Numbered from the stretch's first letter, positions 18,460 to 27,892 are shown. The stretch: DNA of 64,000 nt from Laspinema sp. D2d (GCF_025370755.1 NZ_JAMXFC010000021.1:31680-95679), one strand, 5' to 3'. The notes: a model not told the origin generated them from the letters alone. Numbers and translations: made by a program.

Positions 18460-20472
18460 TTAAACTTCGAGTTTAGACCGTTTTTCCATGTATTCTAAAG
18501 TGTTGAGCAAACGAATTGCTGATTCATAAGATTCCTGGGTTAATTCGCGCAGTTCTTGGGGAGAGTCTACAACATCATCTACGATTAATCGCAAAAATCC
18601 AATCATGGGATTGAGGCGAGTCCGAATTTCGTAGGAGGTGTTCATTAAAGTTTCGCTGCGAGCTTTTTTCACCAAGTCTTGGGTGTCGAGGGAGAACTGC
18701 ATGGAGTAGAGTTTGGCATAGTATCCGCCTTTGTTCAAGAGTTCTTCATGAGTCCCAGTTTCGACCACTTGGCCTTTGTCTAATACGGCAATTTTATCAG
18801 CATTTTTGACCGTAGACAAACGGTGAGCAATTACGAGGGTAGTGCGATCGCGACTGAGGCGTTCGATCGCCTGTTGAACAAGATGCTCGGAAACCGTATC
18901 TAGGGCGCTGGTGGCTTCGTCTAGGATGAGGATATCAGGATTATGAAGCAATGCACGGGCGATCGCAATCCGTTGGCGTTGTCCTCCCGACAGCAAAATT
19001 CCGCGATCGCCCAAGGGAGTATCAAATCCTTCCGGGAGGTTCATAATGAATTCGTAAGCATTGGCTAATTTTGCCGCTTCTATCACCTCTTGATCCGTGG
19101 TCTCGGGACGACCATAAGCAATATTATTTCGCACCGAATCGTTGAATAAAAAGGTATCCTGACTCACGATACCCATTGATTTTCGCAGCGATCGGATATC
19201 AAAGTCTCGCAAATCTTTCCCATCAATAGTAATCCGTCCCTCAGTAGTATCGTAAAATCTCGGAAGCAAATCCGCCAAGGTCGATTTTCCCGCTCCCGAA
19301 CCCCCAACTAAGGCCAACGTCGTCCCTTTCGGTAACCATAAATCCACATCCTTGAGCACCACATCTGGATGTCCCGTATATGAAAAAGACAGGTGATCAA
19401 AATGAATCCCTTTTTCCAATTTTCGGTAGGGTTCGGTTCCATCCTTCATCAAGGGTTTATCATCTTTTCGCAAAAATTCATGAACAATAATTGTGCTGGG
19501 AATTACATTAGCAAATTCACTCCGGCTATTATTTAATTGCCCCATCATGGGTACGACTCTGGACAGCACAAATAAATAGGTCAGTAAAACGGCTGAGAGG
19601 GACTCTATTTGATTAGAAAATATAATTCGCCCTACTACAATAATCACTAAAATCACCACTAAACCACTCAACTCATTTATCGGTCCAATAATTGAGTAAT
19701 TCACCTGGGATTGCATTTCAGCTTTTTCTCGTTCTTCAATTAATCTCTGGATTTTTTCATATTCCGGTTTCTCTTGACCCGTAGATTTAACCAGACGAAT
19801 TCCATTTAATACTTCAATTAATGCACTGGTATAAGCCCGAGATTTTTCTGACAGTATCCTCCCATACTCTTTAGAACGATGGATGATAAACTGAGAAAAG
19901 AGTGGGACGAGCATTAATACAATAGTAGAAACAATGGTAAGCTGCCAAGAGATTAAAATCAGAATCCCCACAAAAATTAAAACCGTCATTGCATTGGTCA
20001 AAGTCCGAATCCCAATCCGAATAGCACTGGAACATCGCCCAACCTCTTGGTTTACATAATTAAGGATATCCCCCAATTTTTTCTTGGAATAATAATCAAT
20101 ATCTATATCCAGTAATAATTGGATGGCATTCAGTCTAATCTCTTTGACCAGCAATCGCGATAAATGAGCAGATACGAGGTGATTAGAGACCAAAGCTCCA
20201 TTTTTTAATACGAGCAGCAATAAAATGACTCCCATCATCAACCCAAGTTGATATTTGGGATTAACGTTATCCATGAGTTCAATGGCTCTTTGGATGACCG
20301 GGGGGCCTTTTTGAAACTGGACTTCCTGCCCCAAAAAGCCTAAAAGCACCGGAACAATCAGGGTCATGCTCACTCCATTGAATAAAGCTCCTGACCACCC
20401 TAAAAAAATAGTCAGGGTAATCCAATAAGGGTGTTTTTTAGCGTAATTGAGGAGAAATTGAGTGGGGGACAT
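18460..20472 (-). CDS. ABC exporter, fused permease/ATPase, with histidine-kinase-like C-terminal tail
   Basis: A 670-residue half-transporter of the MsbA/HepA type, expected to work as a homodimer exporting a lipid-linked glycan or similar substrate. Residues about 15-330 hold six membrane helices. Residues about 350-590 are the nucleotide-binding domain: Walker A GGSGAGKST, Q-loop SQDTFLF, signature LSGGQRQR, Walker B ILILDEATSALD and switch AHRLS. Unusually, residues about 600-668 read like a HisKA dimerisation domain: SYEIRTRLNPMIGFLRLI, then ESAIRLLNTLEYMEKRSK. The expected phospho-accepting His is Tyr614 (codon TAC), and no HATPase domain follows. I infer an added dimerisation or docking tail. 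Neighbouring glycosyltransferases support polysaccharide export. Confidence 0.9.
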   Translation of the reverse strand: MSPTQFLLNYAKKHPYWITLTIFLGWSGALFNGVSMTLIVPVLLGFLGQEVQFQKGPPVIQRAIELMDNVNPKYQLGLMMGVILLLLVLKNGALVSNHLVSAHLSRLLVKEIRLNAIQLLLDIDIDYYSKKKLGDILNYVNQEVGRCSSAIRIGIRTLTNAMTVLIFVGILILISWQLTIVSTIVLMLVPLFSQFIIHRSKEYGRILSEKSRAYTSALIEVLNGIRLVKSTGQEKPEYEKIQRLIEEREKAEMQSQVNYSIIGPINELSGLVVILVIIVVGRIIFSNQIESLSAVLLTYLFVLSRVVPMMGQLNNSRSEFANVIPSTIIVHEFLRKDDKPLMKDGTEPYRKLEKGIHFDHLSFSYTGHPDVVLKDVDLWLPKGTTLALVGGSGAGKSTLADLLPRFYDTTEGRITIDGKDLRDFDIRSLRKSMGIVSQDTFLFNDSVRNNIAYGRPETTDQEVIEAAKLANAYEFIMNLPEGFDTPLGDRGILLSGGQRQRIAIARALLHNPDILILDEATSALDTVSEHLVQQAIERLSRDRTTLVIAHRLSTVKNADKIAVLDKGQVVETGTHEELLNKGGYYAKLYSMQFSLDTQDLVKKARSETLMNTSYEIRTRLNPMIGFLRLIVDDVVDSPQELRELTQESYESAIRLLNTLEYMEKRSKLEV

Positions 20473-21519
20473 TGAATATTTCCTGTCTGGGTATCTGGGG
20501 CGTAAACAGATTGAATCGACGGAGTAGATAAACTGAAACGATGATCTCTTAGATTACCAAATTATGGGTATTTTAAAAGGTTCGCTCTGTCAGTTTCCAG
20601 CCTTTCAGCGTGAGGTAGAACGAAGATTCCGACGAATCATAGATTTTATTATTCACACTTACTGTTTTAAGCATTTAACAGACATCATCAACGATCATCA
20701 TCGCTGAAAGGGATCACCACACAAATCGGACGAATTGTGCATCTTCAGTAGAGTGAAAGGGAACACTCTACTACCCACGAAAAATGCGATCGCTGTATGG
20801 GTTGCTGGGGTATTAGCCGAGAAAACCCGCCAACTGGCAGCAGTGACAATCTTGGACAAGGAAGGCGATCGCCTTCCTTGGTGATTGACAACCCTGGATC
20901 CCCACTCAACTGAGGGGGTTGAGCCCCAGAATAAGTATTGTCTCTGATTTTACTATAACCGCATGAGTCCCAACTTCAGTGCCGCAACTTTTCGGCTACA
21001 ATCGAGAGGCGCAGGAACGCGTAACCACACAGCGACTTTGAGGCGATCGGGTTCAGAGTATTGTCTCGGTTTTGCCTACCCCCCTAGATGTCTGTACCGA
21101 ACAGTTTATAAGATTAAGCCAGCTTAACCCTAGGCTAATTATAAATAACATCTGACTGGCAAAACTGGATAAATGCCCTGCCTCATTAGGAGTCATGTCA
21201 GATAACATGAACAAATTTTACCGTAAAGCATGATCTAGAGACAATTATAGATAAAATTTGTAGGACTTATTTTTATAGGATGCTTTAGGGAGTCCTAATT
21301 AGCAAGTTTGCCCGGGTAATTGCCAATTCTAGGCGACTCAGCCCTAGGGGTACCTATTGGATAAAATAGGACAAGAAACTGGATTTTCTAACTGGATTGC
21401 GAAATTTTTGTAAAGATTTTGTAAACTAACCCGGTTGTCTTCTCTCTACTGTGCTGAGTCCTAGCATAAAATAGAACGAACCTTGACCCCAATTGGAATC
21501 CAGTGAGGAAATAAAATAG
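20473..21519. other. Long spacer with a 24-bp perfect palindrome
   Basis: About 1.05 kb between the divergent ABC exporter gene and the decayed glycosyltransferase. No intact gene is seen. It contains a 24-bp palindrome centred on GGCGATCGCC (20857-20880) and a small hairpin CTCAAC/GTTGAG near 20905-20922. It probably carries promoters for both flanks. Confidence 0.45.
20857..20880. repeat. 24-bp perfect palindrome around a HIP1-type core
   Basis: The 24 bases equal their own reverse complement. The half-site is CAAGGAAGGCGA. The centre GGCGATCGCC is the extended form of the cyanobacterial HIP1 octamer neighbourhood. Confidence 0.8.
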
Positions 21520-21978
21520 ATGATGTTTGCGAGTTGTTCCCTTTCAATTCTAGCGGCCCGAACGGATCTGCCCTTTATGATGCAGATAATTTTTCATATC
21601 GTCAGAGGCTGTAACTTCAATTTTAGCGACCGGCTATTAGCGTTAGATACTGCTCCTGTATCTGGAGATAAAGTCAATCGTCGGGCGATCGGCACTAATG
21701 GAACAACTTAGGGATTGCTCTCAGCAGTTATTATTGATCGGGTCGTTGATATTGATTACTCGGAAACTTATCGAAACAAGGTTGATTGTCAGCATTTCGC
21801 CAGCCCCATTCGCCAAACCCACAACTATAAAGGTTATCTGATTTTAAGCACAAATTTTTCCATCGAAGAACCAAAAGGTGATTACCTCATTCATTTTGAT
21901 AGTGATATGTTTCTGCATACAGTAAGGGTTATAGTTGGTGGGAAATTTTGTCCGCCTATATCCGGAGTGATATCCTAG
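21520..21978 (+). pseudogene. Broken glycosyltransferase-like gene
   Basis: The reading frame opens with an ATG after GAGGA (21506-21510) and runs MMFASCSLSILAARTDLPF, then HIVRGCNFNF, before a TAG at 21709-21711. The same frame resumes with VVDIDYSETYRNKV, IRQTHNYKGYLIL and GDYLIHFDSDMFLH, and stops at 21978. Around the TAG a second frame reads MEQLRDCSQQLLLIG, which fits better there. This suggests two compensating indels and not a simple nonsense change. HFDSDM resembles the DxD metal and nucleotide-sugar motif of GT-A enzymes. The C-terminal half is missing. I infer a decayed glycosyltransferase at the head of the polysaccharide cluster. The family assignment is from pattern memory and is moderate. 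Confidence 0.6.
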
Positions 21979-22043
21979 TGTGATCGTTGTTTGAACCCTC
22001 AAGTTTCTTTCTTTGTTTATTTTACCAACCCATCCCCAACATC

Positions 22044-23207
22044 ATGAATCAGTCCAAGCAGAGTTTGAAAAAGATCGCAGTCTGGCATCCTTATTTTTTG
22101 GGGGGAGGCGCTGAATCGGTCAGTCTATGGATTTTAGAGGCTTTAGTCCCTCACTATAACGTGACTCTCTTTACCCTAACTTCACCGGATTTACAACGTT
22201 TAGATATTCTTTATAACACCCATTTAGCGCAACAACAAAATCTCACGGTTCAAAGGATGCTACCGCCCTCCCTGAATCCACATCTAATTGATAGATTAAT
22301 GGCTAATAGCCCCCCAATAAAATCAGCCCTGACTCACTGGGCAGTTCGCACTTTCAAATCAATGAATATTGACTATGATTTAGTATTTTCAACCTATAAT
22401 GGTTTGGATATGGGACGAGTGGGAATTCAGTATCTCCACTGGGTTCATGTAGTCGATCCGCAACCCGATCAAAATAAAGGTTGGGCTCGTTTAATGATGA
22501 AGTTCTCGGGCTTTTCAATGGACCAGCTCAAACAAAATCAGTCTTTAGCTAATTCCTCTTATACTGCGGATAAAGTTAAATCAGCCTATGGTATTGAGTC
22601 TCAAGTGGTTTATCCTCCAGTTATTGGTGAAGTGAAGGTTATTCCCTGGGAGGAAAAAGAAAGCGCCTTTCTATGTAGTGGTAGGATTGTAGCGGCAAAG
22701 CAAACTGATCGAGTCATTAAAATTTTACAGGCGGTACGCGATCGCGGCTTTGATGTGAAATTACATATTACGGGAGGGGGGGGCGGTACTTATAAACGCT
22801 CTTATGAACAGCAAATTATGAAGCTTGCGGAGCAAAATTCTGACTGGATTACAGTTTATCAAGATCTGCCCTATCAGGATTATCTCGAAGTGATTGCCCG
22901 CTGTCGTTATGGGATTCACTCTAAGCCTGAACCTTTTGGAATTTCCGTTGCCGAAATGGTGAAAGCGGGAATGATTCCCTTTGTCCGAGAAAACGGGGGT
23001 CAGGTAGAAATTGTTGGCGTTCACCATGATGAATTACTATTTGATAATAAGATTCCCACTGCAGTCGAAAAAATTGTCCAGGTTCTCAAGCACCCCGATC
23101 GCCAGATGGCTCTACTTGAATCCTTGAAAAAACAGCAAGCTCTCTTCTCTACGGAAAAGTTTATTGCGGAAATTCAGGCGGTGGTTGCTGAATACTTCCA
23201 AAAGTAA
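22044..23207 (+). CDS. Glycosyltransferase family 4 protein
   Basis: A 387-residue GT-B fold glycosyltransferase. The N-terminal domain begins KKIAVWHPYFLGGGAESVSLWIL, the usual glycine-rich opening (shown as KKIAVWHPYF and LGGGAESVSL). The C-terminal domain has AFLCSGRIVAAKQTDRVIK, LHITGGGGG and the donor-site E-x7-E motif in KPEPFGISVAEMVKAG. The overall pattern is close to ALG11-like mannosyltransferases, but substrate specificity is not readable. I chose the ATG at 22044 (MNQSKQSLKK); the longer frame from 21987 begins with an unlikely hydrophobic stretch. It lies just after the decayed glycosyltransferase and 14 bp before the next gene, so the last two genes are probably one unit. Confidence 0.85.
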   Translation: MNQSKQSLKKIAVWHPYFLGGGAESVSLWILEALVPHYNVTLFTLTSPDLQRLDILYNTHLAQQQNLTVQRMLPPSLNPHLIDRLMANSPPIKSALTHWAVRTFKSMNIDYDLVFSTYNGLDMGRVGIQYLHWVHVVDPQPDQNKGWARLMMKFSGFSMDQLKQNQSLANSSYTADKVKSAYGIESQVVYPPVIGEVKVIPWEEKESAFLCSGRIVAAKQTDRVIKILQAVRDRGFDVKLHITGGGGGTYKRSYEQQIMKLAEQNSDWITVYQDLPYQDYLEVIARCRYGIHSKPEPFGISVAEMVKAGMIPFVRENGGQVEIVGVHHDELLFDNKIPTAVEKIVQVLKHPDRQMALLESLKKQQALFSTEKFIAEIQAVVAEYFQK

Positions 23208-23221
23208 ATCTTAATCGGGGA

Positions 23222-24115
23222 GTGATATTCCAGTTTAAAGGAGTAAATGATTCAGTGTCTCACCTTGTCAATTATCATGTCCGGCATTCCATTAATATTG
23301 GGGATTGGTTTTCCTCCCCCCTGCTATATTTCGACTTTCCCGGATTCCAAACTGAAGCCAAAGATATTGATAATTTACCTCAAGCAAAAGTGCCAGGTCA
23401 CCATCTAATTCTGGGGGGAGGGGGACTCTTATTTCCTCGGTTTTTGGGAGGAATCCAGCATCTGAAAAATTATGTAGATCAAGGCAAGTATATTTTTTGG
23501 GGAGTCGGACAACAAAGTTATAAAGATCCATCTTTGACTTTTGCCCAATTTGACTATAGCCCTTATATTGAATCCGTTGATTTGCTCGGAATTAGAGATT
23601 ATGGAGTCGGTTTAAATTGGGTTCCCTGTGTCAGTTGTATGCATCAAGAGTTCGATCGCCCGCGAGTTCCCCAGCATGAGGTAGTGGTGTTTTCCCACAA
23701 AAAGTTTCGGATTCAAGTGCCTGGACTACCGACGCTTACGAATGAGTCGATGGATTTCCGAACTGTCTTGGATTTCTTAGGATCTGGAGAAACGATTTTA
23801 ACCAGTTCCTTTCATGGAGCCTATTGGGGAACACTTTTAGGACGGAAAGTGATCGCGTTTCCCTTCACGAGCAAGTTCTATGGACTAAAGCATTCCCCAG
23901 TTTTATATCCTGTTAAAAAATGGAAGCAAAAAAGTTATAAACTTTCTCTCTTTGGAAAGACGCTCTATGAATCCCGGGATCCAAATTGGTTTGAGTGCGA
24001 GATGAATGATTGGCATTCCTGGCTGAGTGAAGGTCAAAATTATCCTTCGAGTTTACAAGAATGCCGCGATCGCAACCAGTGGTTTTATCAACAAGTTCTG
24101 GATTTATTAACTTAA
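23222..24115 (+). CDS. Polysaccharide pyruvyl transferase-like protein
   Basis: A protein of about 297 residues resembling the polysaccharide pyruvyl transferase superfamily, which adds pyruvate ketals or acts on cell-surface glycans. Supporting wording includes HSINIGDWFSSPLLY near the N-terminus, HHLILGGGGLLFPRF, FWGVGQQSY, and the C-terminal SSFHGAYWGTLLGRKVIAFP with its conserved SxHG. The start is uncertain. The GTG at 23222 directly follows GGGGA with no spacing. An in-frame GTG at 23255 lies 11 bp after AAAGGAG and would give MSHLVNYHVRHS. The gene follows the GT4 gene by 14 bp and most likely modifies the same polymer. True pyruvyl transfer is an inference. Confidence 0.75.
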   Translation: MIFQFKGVNDSVSHLVNYHVRHSINIGDWFSSPLLYFDFPGFQTEAKDIDNLPQAKVPGHHLILGGGGLLFPRFLGGIQHLKNYVDQGKYIFWGVGQQSYKDPSLTFAQFDYSPYIESVDLLGIRDYGVGLNWVPCVSCMHQEFDRPRVPQHEVVVFSHKKFRIQVPGLPTLTNESMDFRTVLDFLGSGETILTSSFHGAYWGTLLGRKVIAFPFTSKFYGLKHSPVLYPVKKWKQKSYKLSLFGKTLYESRDPNWFECEMNDWHSWLSEGQNYPSSLQECRDRNQWFYQQVLDLLT

Positions 24116-24129
24116 ATTTCCGGATTTTC

Positions 24130-24169
24130 TCCCCAATTTTGGGTTTTATGAGTCACCGGAAATTGGGGA
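24130..24169. terminator. Hairpin between convergent glycan genes
   Basis: A 10-bp perfect stem, TCCCCAATTT and AAATTGGGGA, with a 20-nt loop. It fills the 55-bp gap between the convergent pyruvyl-transferase-like and glycosyltransferase genes. The position suggests a bidirectional terminator. Confidence 0.55.
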
Positions 24170-24170
24170 T

Positions 24171-25421
24171 TTACTTCCGCTGAACGGACTCAGCGATCGG
24201 CCCAATTACTCCGGAGAGAATCTCTGCCATTGCTTGAAAACTATAATATTGAATGCATCTTTCTCGCGCTTTTCGACCACGTTCCTGGGCAATTTCCCAA
24301 TTGTCAAAAATCTCCTCAATGGTTTGAGCAATTTGTTCGGGAGCATTGGGATCAACTAAATAACCTGTGTCAGCTAATATTGCCGGAATATCTCCCACCC
24401 GGGTTGCTAATATAGGTTTTGCCATTGCCATCCCATCGGTTAATTTTAGCGGAAATTGTGCAGCAGCGGCAGCTTCATCTCGTTGGGGAACCACTACAAT
24501 ATGTGCGGCAGCAACCACTTCAGGCATCTGCTGAATCGGTAAGGTGGGCAGTTTGACAATCCACTGACCCCATTGTTTCATCAATTGATTGTCGTAATCA
24601 TCATAAGGACTACCCCCGACGATCGCCAGTCTTAAATCGGGCTGATTGAGGCGATCAAGGGCAATTAATACATCTTCTATGCCTTTATAAGGTCTTGGTG
24701 CACCGGGAAACATTAAAACCCGATATGCCGAAAGTTGATAGTGATTTCGACTGGTTTCTGGTTGATAACGAGTCGGATCAAATAAATCCGTATCTTTGCC
24801 ATTGGGTAAATACACCCCGCCAAAGCGCTTTTGCAAAAACTGATTGTGTAGGGTCACGCGATCGGCCCGCGCAATCCATTTTTCCATCCATTTTAAATAC
24901 AATGGATGGTCCGGATATCGCAATTGCCCATTTTCTTTAAAAATATCCCGGCCCAATTGTTTAATACTGGGCGGACGATATTTCCAAGCGTCGCCCCCAT
25001 GCCAACTCAGTTCCCAGTCATCAATATCTAAAAGGACGGGCCGACGCGTTTTTATCTGATTTAATAAAGCCAGTCCAAAACTACTAGGCTTCGGTTTATA
25101 GGCATAAATAATATCTCCCGTCATTTGCTTCATCAGGGAGTTAGCTGATTGAATAAATTGGGGATATTTTTTGCCGGGAACGGTAATAATCGGGATGTCT
25201 TCAAAAGACGCTTTGACGTTGGGTTCATCGTCAAATACAAATCCGAGAATTTCTACATCATAGTTGAGGCGTTTAAGCACTTGACTGAGTAAAAAGGGGC
25301 GAACCCCACCGCCGCCCCATCGTCCGGCCCCTTTTTTAGAAAGGTCACTAACCAGAACGGAAATTTTAGGTTTGGCGGTAGGGTTCGGCAAGGTCTCTCC
25401 GGATGGGTTTGGACAATTCAT
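24171..25421 (-). CDS. Glycosyltransferase family 1/4 protein
   Basis: A 416-residue GT-B glycosyltransferase. The N-terminal acceptor domain holds KISVLVSDLSKKGAGRWGGG and GGVRPFLLSQVLKRLNYDVE. The C-terminal donor domain has VLMFPGAPRPYKGIEDVLIA, LRLAIVGGSPYDDYDNQLM, VVPQRDEAAAAAQFPLKLTD and MAMAKPILATRVGDIP. The E-x7-E motif typical of GT4 is altered to the acidic DEAAAAAQFPLKL stretch, as in some relatives. The start is the ATG at 25421; a Pro-rich leader of about 18 residues precedes the fold. galE lies 50 bp upstream on the same strand, so the two form a likely galE-glycosyltransferase unit. Donor and acceptor are unknown. Confidence 0.83.
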   Translation of the reverse strand: MNCPNPSGETLPNPTAKPKISVLVSDLSKKGAGRWGGGGVRPFLLSQVLKRLNYDVEILGFVFDDEPNVKASFEDIPIITVPGKKYPQFIQSANSLMKQMTGDIIYAYKPKPSSFGLALLNQIKTRRPVLLDIDDWELSWHGGDAWKYRPPSIKQLGRDIFKENGQLRYPDHPLYLKWMEKWIARADRVTLHNQFLQKRFGGVYLPNGKDTDLFDPTRYQPETSRNHYQLSAYRVLMFPGAPRPYKGIEDVLIALDRLNQPDLRLAIVGGSPYDDYDNQLMKQWGQWIVKLPTLPIQQMPEVVAAAHIVVVPQRDEAAAAAQFPLKLTDGMAMAKPILATRVGDIPAILADTGYLVDPNAPEQIAQTIEEIFDNWEIAQERGRKARERCIQYYSFQAMAEILSGVIGPIAESVQRK

Positions 25422-25473
25422 CGGGGGTAATCAAGTCCTCAAATCGCTTTGATGCGATAATTTTCTCCGTATT

Positions 25474-26481
25474 TTAATCCGCTTTGTGACGTTTTTGATG
25501 CCACTGCCATGCATGGGAGATGATATCATACAAGTCGGGATATTCCGGATTCCAACCTAATATTTTTCGGGCTTTTTCACTGCTGCCGACTAAAACTGGA
25601 GGGTCTCCAGGACGCCGATCGCCTATTTTTTTAGAGACCTCTTTCCCTACTACTTTCTCAGCAGTTTCAATCACATCTTTGACCGAAAACCCACTCCCAT
25701 TCCCTAAATTGAAGACCTCAGTTTTTCCGCCTTTCAACAAATATTCCAGTCCCAAAATATGGGCGGAGGCTAAATCATTCACATGGATATAATCCCGAAT
25801 ACAAGTACCATCTGGGGTGGGATAATCGGTTCCATAAATTGAAATAAATTCTCGGTGTCCCAAGGCGGTTTGTAATACCAAGGGAATCAAATGAGTTTCT
25901 GGATCATGATCTTCCCCGATCGCTCCCTTGGGATCGGCCCCGGCTGCATTAAAATAGCGGAAAATCACGGAGTTTAATCCGTATGCTGCATCAAAATCAC
26001 TTAGGATCTTTTCCACCATGAGTTTTGTCATTCCATAGGGATTGATCGGATGCTGAGGATGGTCTTCGGTCAGGGGCATCTTCTGAGGAACGCCGTAGGT
26101 GGCACAGGTGGAAGAAAAGACAAAGTTTTTCACCGATGCGGCTAACATTGCCTCTAATAAGGTTAACGTTCCGGTGACGTTATTTCGATAATATTTCGCC
26201 GGATCCGTCACCGATTCTCCTACATAAGCGTAGGCGGAAAAATGCATGACGGCTGAGAAATCATGGGTTGCAAATACGTTATTCAGAAGGGCGCGATCGT
26301 TGGTGTCTCCTTCTATTAATTCGACTTGCAAAACCTCTTCTACAATGTCTCGATGTCCATAGACTAAGTTATCTAAAATAGTGACTTGATATCCCGCTTT
26401 TTTTAGACTTAAGACGGCATGAGAACCAATATACCCGGCCCCGCCTGTGACTAAAATCGTTTTATTGTTGTTTTGGCTCAC
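25474..26481 (-). CDS. galE: UDP-glucose 4-epimerase
   Basis: A 335-residue extended short-chain dehydrogenase that interconverts UDP-glucose and UDP-galactose. It shows the NAD site TGGAGYIGSH at residues about 11-20, the catalytic SSTCATYG (Ser-Thr) and YGMTK (Tyr-x3-Lys), and FRYFNAAGADP and GTDYPTPDGTCIRDYIHVND, all GalE hallmarks. Length matches the family. Translation starts at GTG 26481, preceded by AAGGAAT. It precedes a glycosyltransferase gene on the same strand, which suggests it supplies UDP-galactose for surface polysaccharide as well as for galactolipids. Confidence 0.95.
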   Translation of the reverse strand: MSQNNNKTILVTGGAGYIGSHAVLSLKKAGYQVTILDNLVYGHRDIVEEVLQVELIEGDTNDRALLNNVFATHDFSAVMHFSAYAYVGESVTDPAKYYRNNVTGTLTLLEAMLAASVKNFVFSSTCATYGVPQKMPLTEDHPQHPINPYGMTKLMVEKILSDFDAAYGLNSVIFRYFNAAGADPKGAIGEDHDPETHLIPLVLQTALGHREFISIYGTDYPTPDGTCIRDYIHVNDLASAHILGLEYLLKGGKTEVFNLGNGSGFSVKDVIETAEKVVGKEVSKKIGDRRPGDPPVLVGSSEKARKILGWNPEYPDLYDIISHAWQWHQKRHKAD

Positions 26482-26587
26482 TTTTTTCCATTCCTTTGAA
26501 TTTTTTCATGATGTTTTAAAATAGTTGAACCCTTCATCTTCCCCTGCTCATAGACTGCTGCGGATGATGAGTTTAACCCCCAACTGA

Positions 26588-26794
26588 TTATGTTATAATT
26601 TTAATCCGATCGCTCTGGATTAATTCAAAAATCCGATTGATTTGCTTTCGGTCTTCATCGGTGATATTTTTCCCCGATAGTAAGATGTTGGCAATCTGTA
26701 GGTGTTCTTGAGTGGTGATTTCATTGATTTCTAGGATTCCCTCAATCATTTGATGAATCGTAAAAATCGGTTTAATCGGGGTTGGTCTTCCCAT
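26588..26794 (-). CDS. Small conserved-looking hypothetical protein
   Basis: A 68-residue basic/acidic helical protein (IHQMIEGILEINEITTQE, then ISGKN-like ILLSGKNITDEDRKQINRIF). Charge pattern, codon use and the clean ATG at 26794 support a real gene. There is no signal peptide or known motif. It stands between galE (same strand, downstream) and gloB (divergent). I do not recognise its family. Confidence 0.5.
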   Translation of the reverse strand: MGRPTPIKPIFTIHQMIEGILEINEITTQEHLQIANILLSGKNITDEDRKQINRIFELIQSDRIKIIT

Positions 26795-26995
26795 TAGCTT
26801 TTTCGGGACTAGATTTTGCTAGAGTTGGGCTCAAAGCCTTAACGATTCTATTTTATCCGCTTCAATTTAGGATTCCAGTAAATTTGTTACCCTAAAATTA
26901 TAAAGACTTGATAAAGTTTTGGCAAGTTTTGAGCGCGTCATAAATTTTATGGAAGTTATCCATCATTTATTATGAACTCCAGGAGGAAGGATTTA

Positions 26996-27769
26996 ATGCA
27001 AGTTTATCGGCTCAATGCCCTTTCGGACAATTATATCTTTTTACTGCACGACCCCGCGCAAAATTTGGCAGCGGTGGTGGATCCCGCTGAGGCGGATCCG
27101 GTACTGAGGCAATTGAAGGCCCTGGGTGCTGAGTTAACCACGATTTTCAATACCCACCACCACCGAGATCATGTGGGGGGTAATCAGACATTGATGCAAC
27201 ATTTTAAGGGGGTGACGGTGTACGCAGGTGCGGAGGACCGAGGCAGAATTCCTGGACAGCAGGTGTTTTTGCACGAGGGCGATCGCGTGGAATTTGCCCA
27301 ACGCACGGGGACTGTGTTCTTTCTGCCTGGACATACCCGTGCCCACATTGCCTATTATTTTCCCCCCACATCGGGAGAGGAATTTGGGGAGTTGTTTTGT
27401 GGGGATACTCTATTTGCCGGGGGTTGTGGACGCTTGTTTGAAGGGACCCCCGCCCAAATGGTCTCCTCCCTGAGTAAACTCCGGGAATTACCGGATCAGA
27501 CACGCGTTTGGTGTGCTCACGAATATACTTTATCTAATCTTCAGTTTGCCTTAACGGTGGATGGAGAGAACTTCGATTTACAGGAACGGTTCGCCCAGGT
27601 GAAGGCGGCGCGATCGCGGAATGAGGCGACGATTCCTGCAATTTTGGGCGTGGAAAAGCGTACCAATCCATTTTTACGGTGGGAAAATCCGGTATTACAG
27701 CGGGCAGTCAATGGAGGGGACCCGGTACAAACCTTTGCCCGCCTCCGGAGTCGCAAGGAGCAGTTTTAG
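26996..27769 (+). CDS. gloB: Hydroxyacylglutathione hydrolase (glyoxalase II)
   Basis: A 257-residue metallo-beta-lactamase-fold enzyme that hydrolyses S-lactoylglutathione to lactate and glutathione, the second step of methylglyoxal detoxification. It has the double zinc motif [43 protein letters not shown] and [13 protein letters not shown], all glyoxalase II landmarks. The C-terminal substrate-binding part ends with [18 protein letters not shown] and [11 protein letters not shown]. The ATG at 26996 is clearly right because a perfect AGGAGG lies at 26981-26986; the upstream ATG at 26972 would put the ribosome site inside the gene. It precedes the GFA-family gene by about 120 bp. Confidence 0.95.
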   Translation: MQVYRLNALSDNYIFLLHDPAQNLAAVVDPAEADPVLRQLKALGAELTTIFNTHHHRDHVGGNQTLMQHFKGVTVYAGAEDRGRIPGQQVFLHEGDRVEFAQRTGTVFFLPGHTRAHIAYYFPPTSGEEFGELFCGDTLFAGGCGRLFEGTPAQMVSSLSKLRELPDQTRVWCAHEYTLSNLQFALTVDGENFDLQERFAQVKAARSRNEATIPAILGVEKRTNPFLRWENPVLQRAVNGGDPVQTFARLRSRKEQF

Positions 27770-27892
27770 CCCAGTGGGGGGCCCGGAATCCCGCTCAGGG
27801 GGTGCGATCGCTGGTGAAGAAAGGACCTCTGTCTCTGGGGAGAATACAATAAAAAAGACTTGGTTGATCTGCTATTTTTCTGAGGACTGAAT

